64,000 bases of DNA. Source: Kitasatospora herbaricolor (GTDB lineage Bacteria > Actinomycetota > Actinomycetes > Streptomycetales > Streptomycetaceae). The notes beneath the pieces are model-generated. The model ran no database searches. It was not told the DNA's origin and worked only from the letters and a program-made list of their open reading frames with translations. A program made the position numbers and the translations under genes. Positions within the stretch are counted from its first letter, which is position 1, and each line of letters begins with the position of its first letter. Positions 1-12,000 of this stretch are shown one piece after another. The DNA lies in assembly GCF_030813695.1 (NCBI RefSeq), contig NZ_JAUSVA010000002.1, positions 9,013,501-9,077,500 of the forward strand. Direction: 5' to 3'.

Positions 1-1
1 G

Positions 2-3000
2 CTCCTGGACGAGCCACCGATCGAGGGGGCGTTCACGGCCGACCGGCTGTGGCGCGCGGGGGACCACCTGCCTGCGTTCATCCTGTACCAGGGCCACGAG
101 GCGATGGTGTGGGACTACGACCTGGCCGAGGTGACCGACGACGCTCAACTGGACCGGATGGCGGCGGTCTACGAGCGGGCGGCCGAGCAGGTGGGTCGGC
201 GGTTGCGGCGGATCGTCGAGCGCGCCCGGGAGGAGAAGGACACCGACGGAGCCGGGCGGGACGCCGCCGAAACGCTGCTGGCCACGTACGAGCTGCTCAG
301 TGACGACGGTTGGACGCCCGCCTACATCAGCGAGTTCCTCCGGCTGCAGATGCTGTTCCGTGCCAGTGACGTCCCCGCCCGGTTCCCGCACGAGCTGTCG
401 GCCCGGCCCGTCGGAGTGGTGAACGGCCTCGTCGATCCCGGCGCACCGCTGCCGCCCGCGCCCGCGTCCCCGGCGGATCCGGGGAGGTCGCTGAGGGGTT
501 CGGACGGTGCCTCGATGCGGTTCTACACCTGGCTCGACCAGAAGGCGGGCGGGAACAGGCAGCACCTCTACGCCTGGGGCGAGGCGCAGTCGGCCACCTC
601 GTCCTCACCGGAATCCTTGCAGGCGAAGGTCCTGTTCGCGCACTTCCGCAATCCGGGCAGGCAGCACCTGGACGATGCGTACTTCTGGCTGAACGGCTTG
701 GACCGCCGGCTGCGGGAGACCCCGGGGTTCCGGACGGAGATCGGCGGGGAGGAGGTCCTCGGCCTCAGCTACGACCCCGTCCTTCTGCGGAGCCTGGCCG
801 CCCAACACGTCTTCACCTACGAGATGCTGCGGACCGTCCGGATGCCCCGGGTCGACCGGCAGGCGGGGACGGTCCGGCTGATCCGGCTGGAGCAGCGCAC
901 GATCGAGGCCCTGGCGGAGCAGTACGAGCCCGGCCCGACGAGGAGGAACCACCGGCCGGTGGAGATCCGGCGCGGTCCCGCCGAGTCCTTCAGCCTGTTG
1001 ACCCCGTACAAGGATCCTGAAGGCGGCACCTTCTGGCTCACCATGCAGACCCTCCCGATCCACCGCGTGTTCGGCACCCACCTCCAGATCAGGATGGACG
1101 GCCCGAAGGAGCACTCGCTCTACCTCGGTGAGGACGAGTTCCTCGCCATGGCCGCCGGCTTCCCCGTGGAGTGCTGGGGCGAGGACCAGCCACCGCTCAC
1201 CGCGGAGGAACGGGAGCAGAACGACAACGCGCCCGCCGGGCAGCCGCCGATGCCCGTCACGGTCGGCGGGCCGACCGCCGACACCGGGGAAGCCGTGCCG
1301 GCCGGAGAGCCCTGGACGGAGGCGCAGACGGCGCGTTCCACCCTGGTGGCCGCGGAGGCCTCCCAGGCCTCCCCGGCGACGGTCGCGCCCCCGCCCGGGA
1401 CCGGTCCGGCACTGCTGCCGCCGCAGGCCTGGGCCGCCGTGCGGCGCTTCGCCCGGCCGGCACGGATGTCCACCACCCGCTTCGACCCGCTGGTGGAGGG
1501 CCAGCCGGGGAGCGGTGCGATCGCCGGACCCTCACTGCCCGCGCAGTACGCCGCCAGGGCGCCGGGCGGCGAGCGGCCGCTCGGGGACCTCCGGGGCGCG
1601 ATGACCCGGATCGACTACGACGTGCGGCATTTCGAGGCTCGGCCGGGCCGGTGGGTCCGGGAGTTCACCCTGCGGCTGGACCTCAAGGCGCAGGACGGCA
1701 CGAGCACCTCCCCGGAGCAGGTCGACCGGCTCTGGGACGAGGCGCTGTCCGCCGTCGACCAGCACGTCAACGGCCGGTTCACGCTGTCCGACGGGGCCCA
1801 GTTCCACCTGAGGATCGAGCGGGCCGACGGCCTGACGGACGCCCACCGGACGGTCAGGGTGGCCCCCGGCGCCGGCCGGAGCGACCAACTGCTCTGGTAC
1901 GCGCGGAGCACCCGCGGCGTCCTGGTGCACGAACTGATGCACTTCCTCGGCCTGCCGGACGAGTACGCGGACAGCTCCACGGCCCTCCGGCGGACCGAGC
2001 GGTTCCCCGGCGAGCCCGGTGTCATGGGAGCGGCCGCCCACGGCGACGGCTTCGAGGTGCTGCCCCGGCACGTCCGGCGCATCGAGGACGTCCTTCGCTC
2101 AGGCCCCTTCGTCCGGGAGCTGACGTTCGACCGGTACCGGGCGCTGTCGGCGAACGCCGGGCACCCGGCCGCCGCCGCGCCCACCGGCGCCGCCCCCGGG
2201 ACCGTCCCGGAGCACCCGCACCACGCCCCACGGGCGCCGCGGCTGCCCCAGCCCGGGGCGTCCGCCGGGCCCGGCGCCCCGGGCTCGCCCACCCGGCCGG
2301 TGGCGGAGGTCGCGTCCCGCGAGCGAGGCGTCCACAGGGCCGGCCTGGCCGTCGCCGGGCAGCCCTACGAGGCACTCACCGTGCCCGGTGACGGCGACTG
2401 CCTCTTCACCTCCCTGCTGGTCGGCGCGTACCGGCAGTTCGGTGGGTGGGAGCACCAGCACCTGGACGTGGACGGGCTGCGCGAGGCCGTCCTGCACTGG
2501 TACCGGGGGCCGGAGGCCGCCGTCCACCGCGAGGCCGCGGACGCGACCGGGCAGTCGGCCCTGGACGCGCTGGTCATGGACCTCGCCCCGAGCCGGCTCT
2601 GGGACGTGGTGGGTGGGACGGGCCCGGCGCCCACCCACCCCGACCTGCTCGCCCCGGTCCGGAGGGACGCCGCCCTGCTGCTCGGCGACCCCGGGAGCGG
2701 CGCCTGGGAGCGCCTCCTCGCGACGAACCCCAGGCTCGCCCGTTCCGGTCTCCGGGACCTGGGCCCGGAGCGGCTGCGGGACATGCGGCCGAGCGAGGCC
2801 GTCGACCTGGCCATCCGCGACCGCGACCTGTGGAACACGCCCTTCTTCGACGAGGTGCCCCGGATCGCGGCCGCCGCGCTGGGCCTCAACCTCGGGGTGC
2901 TCGACAGCGGCGGACACCATGTCGACTACCTGCCGGACGCCGATCGCCGCACGGTGCTGCTCTACCGCCAGGCCGGCGACGAGGCGCACTACTCGGCGCT

Positions 3001-6000
3001 GCGGCCCGTCCCGCGGCCCGAGCCGCTGCCGAGCGCGGACGTGCCGTCGGTGCCGGAACCGCCCGTCCCGGCGTCGGTGCCGAAGGTCGGGCCGGAGGCG
3101 GGGCCGGTGCCGACGGCGGAGCCGTCGCCCGCTCAGGTGGCGGAGAAGCCTGCGCTGTCGGCCCCGCCGGAGCGGCTCACCCACGGCGGTGCCGGCCAGC
3201 TCGGCGGTGGCGACCGGGTCCTGCCGATCCCCGGCCCCGCCGACCGGGTCCTGGACCGGGTCGTGGCCTCCCTCACGGCGGCGCTGGCCGGGGATCTGCC
3301 GGCCGCGGAGCGGCAGGCCCGCGACCAGGTGGCCGAGGCTGAGCAGCGACTGTCCGCCGCACCACCGGCGGGCCCCCGGCGGGTCTCCGCGGAACAACGG
3401 GTCACCCGGGCGCGGGACCGGCTGATCAAGGCCGAGGCGCAGTCGGTCGCCGAGCGCCGACGGCTGGCCGGGGCGGTCCGGGACCAGCTCTCCGGTGCAC
3501 TGGACCTCGACGCCCTGCAGCCGGTCCTGGCGTCGCTGACCCAGGGCGAACTGCTCGCGCTGCCGTTCGAGCTCGACGGCTGGAAGGGCGACATCCAGGT
3601 CACGGCCACGGTCGTCCGGGCCGTGACCACCAAGGAGGAGAAGAAGTTCGAGTTCGAGGACGGCAGCGACTCCTTCGTCACCACCGGATCCTTCGAGGAG
3701 GGCCGCCGACGGTTCGGCGGCGGGCTGCTGCTGGGGGGCAAGTTCACCCCGAACGCCCCGGAGACCAGCATGGCCGGGCAGCTCGGCGCGGTGGGAGACC
3801 GCAGCAAGGCCGCCACCGTCGACAGCAGGGGGAGGACCTTCTCCCGGAGCAAGACGCCGGAGCCCGCCCTGCGGATCGACGCCGACATCCGCCTGGGGAT
3901 CGACTTCTCCGGCGTCCGCAAGGACGGGAAGAGCCTGCCGGTGGGGCCGGGAGGCGCGGCCGATCGGCACCGGCTCCGGATCGACCTGCCGGTTCCGGTC
4001 GTGGTGCCGGCCGCCGAGTCCGCGGATGCCGTGCCGCCCCCCGGGCAGCGGCACTACCTCCCGCCGCTGCGCGTCCAGCAGTCGCTGGCGCTCGGAGGGA
4101 CGGACGTGGTCAAGAGCGTCCACATCATCGACGCGGACGGGCGGCGGACGGGCGGCGGCGTCCCCCGGCTGCTCGCGGCCGCCGCCCCCGCGGCCGCGTT
4201 GCCCGCCGGCACCACCCGGAATTCCCTGGACGCGTTCGGCGCCGAGACCTTCGGCGGGGACTGGGCGGCGGTCCGCGCCGAGATCCTCGGCCGGTTGGAC
4301 CTGCTGACCCTGCGCACCGAGCTGAAGTCGATGATGAACGGCGAGCCGGTGGAGATCCTGCTGTCCGGTGAGCGGGGTCACGTGCTGGTCTTCGCCCGGG
4401 TCTCGGAGATGACGCAGCTGCGCACCACCGGGCCGACGGAGTTCAACACGGGCACCGACGTGACCCGTACCGTCGTCGCGTCCGTCACCGACAGCCTGAG
4501 CGTGGCAGGGGCGCCGTCCGTCAAGCACACCGACTTCGGTCAGCTGCCGTTCGGCGTCACCGGGAGCGGCTCCGGCCAGTTCGGCCACGACCGCAGCGCG
4601 ATCGACCGGGTCACGCTGCGGGCGGGCAACGCCGTGAAGGTGAAGGCCGCCGGGGTGGTCTTCGACGGCCGGGCGGTGCTCACCTTCGAGTACCGGCCGG
4701 ACGGCGGGTCCGCGGGCGACCACGGGACCCGTGCCACCGGTCTGCTCGGCTTCCAGGTGCTGGCCGAGGCGGCCGACTCGGTGGCCGCCGACGTGTCGAC
4801 GCCCTTCCGTCCGGGGCCGGTGGTACCCGGTCCGTTGGTGTCGCCCGCGCTGCCGCCCGGATCGACCGCGTGGCGGCCCGGGCCGGAGATCTGGCAGGGC
4901 GGGCTGCCGGAGAGCGCCGTGGTGCTGGACGTGCTGGCCGGCACGGGCCCGTCCGCAGGGGTGGAGCAGGGCCGGGACCTGCACACCGCCCTCGACGAAC
5001 TGGGGGTGGGGGCGTTCCGGCAGGACGGATGGGCTGGGTTCCGCGAGGCCGTCCGGCACACCTTCCGGCGGGAGCGGCTGGCGGCCTCGCTGCCCGCGAT
5101 GACCCGCGACCTCCCGCTCCAGGGCCCGCTGCTCAGCCGCCCGCGGCACGCGGACACGACGGTGCAGGCCACCGCCCGGGTCCAGCGGCTGGAGTTCCTG
5201 CGGACGATCGACACCGCCGAGCTGAACATCCTCAACGAGACCGCGGTGGGCGACGCCGCACGGGACATCACCGGCCTGACGCTGGGCGGTCAGATCCAGG
5301 GCGGGCTCCACCACGACTTCCCCGCGGGCGAATGGGCGTCCGCCTCGGCCGGTCGGGGCGGGTCCCGCCGGTGGCGCACCGGTGACCGTACGGCGGCCGG
5401 CTCCAGCACGGTGTCCAGTGCCAAGTTCCCCGAGCCGATGGCGGTGTACCTCGCCACCGCCCGGCTGAACGTGCGGCTGGCCGATCAGGGCGGCCTGGAC
5501 GCCGCGGCCGCCGGACCCCACCCCGAGGTGCGGTTCGTGGTGGCGGTCCCGCAGTCCCGGGCAGCGTCCTACCTGACGGAGGGACCGCAGGCGAAACAGG
5601 AGGTCTTCACCCGGCCGGATCCCGTCGTGGCCCCGGTGCCCGGGCACGCCGACGACACCCCCAAGCCTGTCGACGGCGCCCCCGAGCCCGCCGAGGACGC
5701 CACGAAGCCTGCCGAGGAGACCGCCGAGCCTCCCCTGCCACCGGAACGGGTGGCCCGGAACCGGCAGCTCGGGTCCTCCGACGCCGTCCTGACGCTGACC
5801 GACGGCCTCGCCGTGGTGAACAGGCTCCGCGAGTCCCTGGCCCCGGTCTTCGGCTCCCACTGGGAGCGGGTCGCCGCGGACCTGATGCCGTACTTCGACG
5901 CGGTCGCGCTCCGGCCGATGGCGTCCGCGCTCACCAGCGGCCGCAGCTGGGGGGCCGCGGTCTCCGCCGGCGGGGTGACGGGTGAGATCCGGATCACCGG

Positions 6001-9000
6001 TGCGGCGGTCACCGGCCTGACGTACCTGAAGTCCGTCAAGGACTTCGAGTTCGAGGTCGGCACCGAGACCACCACGTCCACCGGCCTGATGCACGACGAG
6101 CGGGCCAGGACGACATGGAGCATCGCCCTCGCCGGCAAGGTTCCCCATCTGCAGGGCGCGCTGAGCCACGCCTGGAACTCCGACGGGGTCATCGGCGGCA
6201 CCCGGGACATCGGCAGCAACGCGGTGTCCAAGGGGAAGACGGTCGAGGCCGCGGCGGTCTTCCGGGGCGACCTGACGTTCACGGTCGACGTGGACCTCAC
6301 CCGTACCTTCGGGCTTCCGGGGAACCGGGCGATCCGGCACACCCTGGACGCCACGACCGGGGGCGAGTTCGCGTTCCCGCTCCGCGAGTCGGCGGTGGCC
6401 CCCGGGGCCAAGGCCAAGCCGGCCCCGGCCGAGCCGCGTCACGCCCCGCAGCGGGTGATGCGCTCGCTGGTGCTCGGTGCCACCGACATCGTCCTCCGGG
6501 TCTCCCCGATCCGTCCGCCGGAGCACACCGCTGTGGTGCCGGTCCACGCTCCCGGGGCGGAGCGGCCCGGGGTCGACGCGGACCCGCAGCCGGAGCAGCC
6601 GGGGGACGTCCCGCTCCAACCGCTGCCCGCGGCCCCCGCCCCGCCTCGCCGGCCGGGCGCCGGCCACGTACTGGACCAGGTGGACGCCACCGGCCGGGAG
6701 GTCTTCGGCTCGGACCGGAACTGGCGCCGGGTCAAGGAGGAGCTGGCACCGAAGTTCACCGCCGAGGCCCTCCAGCAGCGCCTGCGGCCGCTGATGGCCG
6801 GCCAGGGCTGGACCATCGCCGTGCGCGGCGGCACCGTGACCGTCCGGGCGAGCGTGCAGGACATGGTGCACGTCGCCGACACCAAGGCGACCGAGTTCAA
6901 CAGCGGGAGCGCCACCGGCCACTCCAGCGGCGGTACGGACGGCCTGACCGCCTACACGCGCGGTAGCAGCCAGGCCACCGCCCTCCGGATCGTCGGCACC
7001 TCCGACCCGGTCGGGGTGCTGCCCGCCGCCGTGGTGGCCGGTGGCACGCTCAGCCACGTCGGCGGACGGGACCACATCGCGGAGACCTCCAGCGCCGTGG
7101 GCACGGGGGTCGGCACCAAGACCAAGGTTCCCGGCAGCGTTTTCGAGGGGACCGCCCTGCTCCACCTGGAGTTCCGGCGGAACCTGCGCCTCTGGGACAG
7201 GGCCGTGGACAAGTCCGTCCCCGCTCCGGCCCGGGACGAACAGCGCCGGATCGACGCGATCCAACGGGCGTTCGCGGCCCGCCAGAAGGACCTGGCGAAG
7301 CGCGCGGACGAGCTCGGCCCCGAGGCGTACCGGGTCGCGAACGAGGAGTTGGACGCCGAGCACCGGGCGGCGCTGCGACCCCTGCTCGACGAGCAGCAGC
7401 AGCGGATCGACGAGTCCGTCCTCGCGAGGTGGACGGCGGACTTGAGGCGGCTGGACCAGCGGATCCGGGACCTCGGGGACCGGCCCGGGAGCGAGGAACT
7501 GCGCGAGCGGTACCTCGCCGAGCAGGCGCGTCACCAGGAGCAGATCGCCCGGCCCTCCGTCAGGCGCAAGCCCGGCCCCGGGCCGCGCAGCGACCGGACC
7601 CCCGACCAGATCGCCCCGATGACCAGGTCCTCCTTCGCCGTCCGTCGCAACGCCTTCGGCTACGCCAGGGTCGGCTTCCAGGCGCTGGTCGAGACGGCCG
7701 AGACCGGGCCGGCCGCGAACGGGGCCGACCTCCGCTTCGAGGCCCCTCCGGCGGTCACCGCCGGTGACGGCCCCCCGCCGGCGGGGCGGGGCTACGCCCC
7801 GCTGCCGGACCCCGGCCCGCGGACGCACTCCGTCCCGCCGGCCCGGGTCTGGACGGAGGGGTTCGCGCCCCAGGAGATCCGCGACCTGCCGGACGTCGGG
7901 TCGCTGCGCAGTCTGCTGGACACCGAGGGGCGCAGGCACTTCCAGGGTGCCTGGGACAGCAAGGTGGCGGGCGGCGGACGGCGCTCCGAGCGGGTGATGG
8001 CCGAGTTCGGCCGCGAGCGGCTGACGGCGGCCCTGCCGAGGCTGACGGCGGGCGGGGAACTCGTCGGAACGCCCTTCCAGGTGAAGGGCCGCAGCGCCTG
8101 GGTGTCGGTGACGGCCGAGGTGGTCGATCTCGCCCATCTCCGGGAGGAGGCCGGGGCGGAGGTCGCGCTGGTCGGCGAGGCCTCCGGTCGGCGCAGCCGA
8201 CGCGTCCTCACCTCCCGCCACCTCCAGGTGATGGGGCAGGTCGGCGCCGAGTTCTCGAAACTGCGGAGCAAGTTCTCCACGTCGGTGCTCCTCGGCGGCG
8301 GCTACCGCCGGCGCCAGGGCGGGGAGCGGTCCGCGGGCGGCCGGACCATCGCCAACTCCAAGGTGCCGGTCCCGCTGGTGCACTTCGAGGGCCATGTGGC
8401 CTTCCGGTTCGCCTTCCACCGCGCGGGCGAGGCGGCGGTCTCCACCGGGGTGGTCCCGTTCGTGGTGTCGGTCCCGAAGGCGGAGGTGGCCAGGACGGTC
8501 GAAGCACCGGGGGACACCTACTTCACGGCCGTGGACCGGGAGTACGGGCGCCGGTGGCCCGGGCCGACGCCGGCCCGGGCACCTCGCCCCGTCCCGGAGC
8601 CCGCCGACGCACCGAAGACACCCGCGGAGTCGGCCGGTGATCCGCCGAACCCCGGCACGGAGCAGCCCGGGACCGACAACAGCGGTGGCCGGGACACCGC
8701 CCGGGACACCGACCCGAACGTCGGCCCGGGCGCTGCCCCCGATGTCGGCGGGGGGAGCGGCCCGGCCCCGGCCGGCCGTGTGCTGGCCCCGGACGGCCGG
8801 AGCATCCCCGACGCGGATATCCGGACCCGGACGATCACCGACGAACACGGCCGCTCGATCGGACGGGCCGTCTTCCACGACGGTGACTGGGCGCTGCGGG
8901 AGGGCGCCTACCGCAGGCTGCGCGCGCTCGGGACCTACGAGCTCCGGGCGGCGGCCGGTCAGCCGTCGGGCGGTGCGGTCCGGCCGGTCCCCTGGGATCC

Positions 9001-12000
9001 GGAGCACGCGTACTTCTACGCCGGGCACGCCGACCGGGCCGGCTTCGACCTCCGGCTGACCGACGGGTCGGGCGTGAGCGGGGTCGGCGCAGGGCAGGTC
9101 GCCGGCCTCCTGCGCCGCCGGCCGAGCGTCGCCGCCCTCCGGGCCGCCGCGGCGAGCGGCAGGCCCGCCTCGATCGTGCTGCTCGGCTGCGAGTCGGCCG
9201 AGCACGCCCAGGCGGTCGCGGAGGTGATCGGCCTGCCGGTGCACGCCCCGACCGGGCGCACCGGCGTCAGCGCGGCGGCGCCGGGCGCCGGGCCCGGGCA
9301 ACCGCCGACGCTCTACGTGAAGCCGGCGCCGGGAGGCGCGGAAGGCGAGTTCCGAACCTTCGTTCCGGGCGGCCCCGGCGGCTGGGGCGCCATCTCCGCG
9401 CCGGCGACGGGCGGTCCGTCGGGATCACCCGTTCCGGCCCTGCGGTCCGGCGGCCCGGGTGCCGGGGCGCCGGACAACACCCCGGGGAACGGCGGCGACC
9501 CCTCGCAGCGGCAGGGGCACGAGAGTCTCGACGGGTACGGCGAGTTCGACGAGTACGGCTACTTCCACATCTACGAGATGACGGACGAGCACGGCTACCG
9601 TCACCCGTACGGAGGTTTCGACGAGCACGGGGCCTTCCACCGTTACGGGGAGTACGGCCCGGACGGCTGGTTCCGCTTCCACCAGCAGGCCGCGGAGCCC
9701 GCGCAGGGCCCGGTCGAGCTGTGGCCGCAGGCCCTCGCCGCCTTCCGGCGGCGGAACGTGGAGCTGGACCAGGAGTCCGCGGGGGAGCTGCGGATCGGAT
9801 TCGTCCCCGAGGTGCGTGCGGCGGTGGTCGACGACCTCCAACCGGGCGACGCAACGGCGGCGGCGTTCGACACGATCGACACCGAGTTGGTGGCGGACGA
9901 CGCAGGCACCCCGCTCCGGTGGCGGGTGGACGACAGCCTGCTGTTCCGCTGGGAGTCGGAGCGCGCCCTCGGCCACCTCGGCGACATCTTCGAGCAGGGC
10001 TTCGTCCCGCGCGCCCCCGGCCAGTTCCCGACCCTCCAGGAGTACAAGAACGCCAACACGCCCTCGGCCTTCGTGAGCACCACCCGCTCGGAGGCAGGCC
10101 GGTTCGACGAATGGGGCACGGCCTACCGCTTCCTGATCGACGCCCCGGGCGGCATCGACGTCCGCCGGACGTTCCCCGACTCCGGGCTGGCCGAGTTGGA
10201 GGACGAGGTCGCGTTCCCCGGCGGTGTCCGGAGCAAGTTCATCGTGGGCGCCGAGGTGGTGGACGGAACCGGGTGGGGCGAGGCGCCCGGCCGCTACGCG
10301 ACGCCGGTGACCTTCGTCCCGAACCCGCACTACCGACCCGATCACCGCTTGGACCTGGCCGACGTGCTCGACGCCACGGACAACGGCACCGGCCGCCCCA
10401 CCGGTCCGGCCTCACCGGGGCCGATCGGCCCGGCGGCCCCCGGGGCCGGGGACCCGGGTCGGACGGATCCGGTGCGGACGGACCCGGCGCAGGCGGGCAC
10501 GGTGCGGGTGGGGACGGTGCCGTCCGGCCGGGGCCGGGTGCGTCATGTGGCCGAGGACGTGCGGTTCGTCGAGGTGTCACCGCAGTACGCGGAGAGGGTC
10601 CTCGGGGTTCCCGTCCGAAACCAGGAGAAGTTCCAGCGGGTGGCGGACCGGCGGGGGATCGTCATCGAGGTGCGGCCGACGAATCCGGATTCGGTGCCCC
10701 ACCTGGACGCGGGGGCACTGCCGAAGCCGAAGGCGATCAAGGCGAAGACGGTCAACGAGGAGGACATCTGGCTGGGGGCGAAGGCCGAGGACAAGGGCCT
10801 GGTGGGCTTCTTCCGGCCGGTGCTCCCGGAGCGTCCGGCGGGGATGGGGGACGGGCTGTGGAACCGGGTCCTCGCGCGCTTCGACCAGCGGACCGTGGAG
10901 TTCGCCGAACTCGCCCCGGTGATGCGGTCGTTGGCCGGAGAGTTCCGGGTGGTGGACGGCGTGGTCCAGGGCCGGGACAGGCAGGGTGCCTGGAAGCCGA
11001 TCACCGGTGATCACGACATCTTCGACCTGCAGGACGCGGAGGGCTTCCGGATCGGGGCCGACGAGTACGGCGAGGCCGTCGAGGACATGGTCGGGCAGGA
11101 CATGGGGGTCCAGCACGGTGCCCACATGTTCTGGCAGCCGGAGTCGGCCTTCGACAGGTCGATCTTCGAGAAGATCGTGAAGAGCCATGAGGCGGGCGGC
11201 GAGGCACTGATCCGTTTCGTGCCGGGGCTGGAGCGGCCGGTCCTCGGGACGGCCGAGCCGGAGCAGCCGTCGACGACGAGGCCGGGACGGGCCCATCTCG
11301 GCGGTTTCGCCGGCGACCCGCGGCGGCACGCGCCCGGCGCCGTCGGGAGCGCGTGGGTCGGCGTCGTCGGCGAGCCCGGGTGGGACACCGCCCAGGGCGC
11401 GCCGGGGGAGCAGGCCGTGCCGGCCGGCCCGCCGGCGGGAGAGAAGCCGTTGCCGCCGCTGCCGGTGGGGGAGGAGCCCTGGAGCGAGGACGTGCCTGCG
11501 GAGAAGCCCCTGCCGCCGCTCCCCGAGGGTGAGGATCCGTGGTCCGAGGAGGCGTCCGTGGAGAAGCCCCTGCCGCCGGTCCCGGTGAACCAGGAGCCCG
11601 GGGCCGGGCACCCGCCGACCGGGCTGCCGGCCCGGCCCGCCGGCCCCGTCGACCGGCCCGCCGGCGGCTCCCGCCGGTCCGCCGCCTCCCGCCGGTCTCC
11701 CGGCGACGACGTCTTCAGCGTGCTGGTGCCCGCGGTCAAGCGGCGCGCCGGGGACCGCGCCGAGGACCAGGACCAGGACCAGGACCGGCCCGAGCCCAAG
11801 CGCCTGCAGACCATGGACCGCCACGTCACCCCGGCGGCCGACCGCGGCCTGGTCGCGCCGACCGGCGAGCAGGAGCAGGCCTGGCTCGACACCGCGCCGG
11901 ACGGGCCTGTCCTGCGGGGCACCACCCCCCTGCTGACCGAGGGCCTGCTCGGCCACATCAACCCCGACCGATCGACCGTCAACTGCGTGGACGCCAACCT

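Noticed and set aside
2099..9301. A 2400-codon open frame on the minus strand opposite the giant gene
   Set aside because: It is antisense to a gene with clear domains. Long antisense frames are expected in very GC-rich DNA. Its translation is Arg/Gly/Pro-rich without any recognisable domain.
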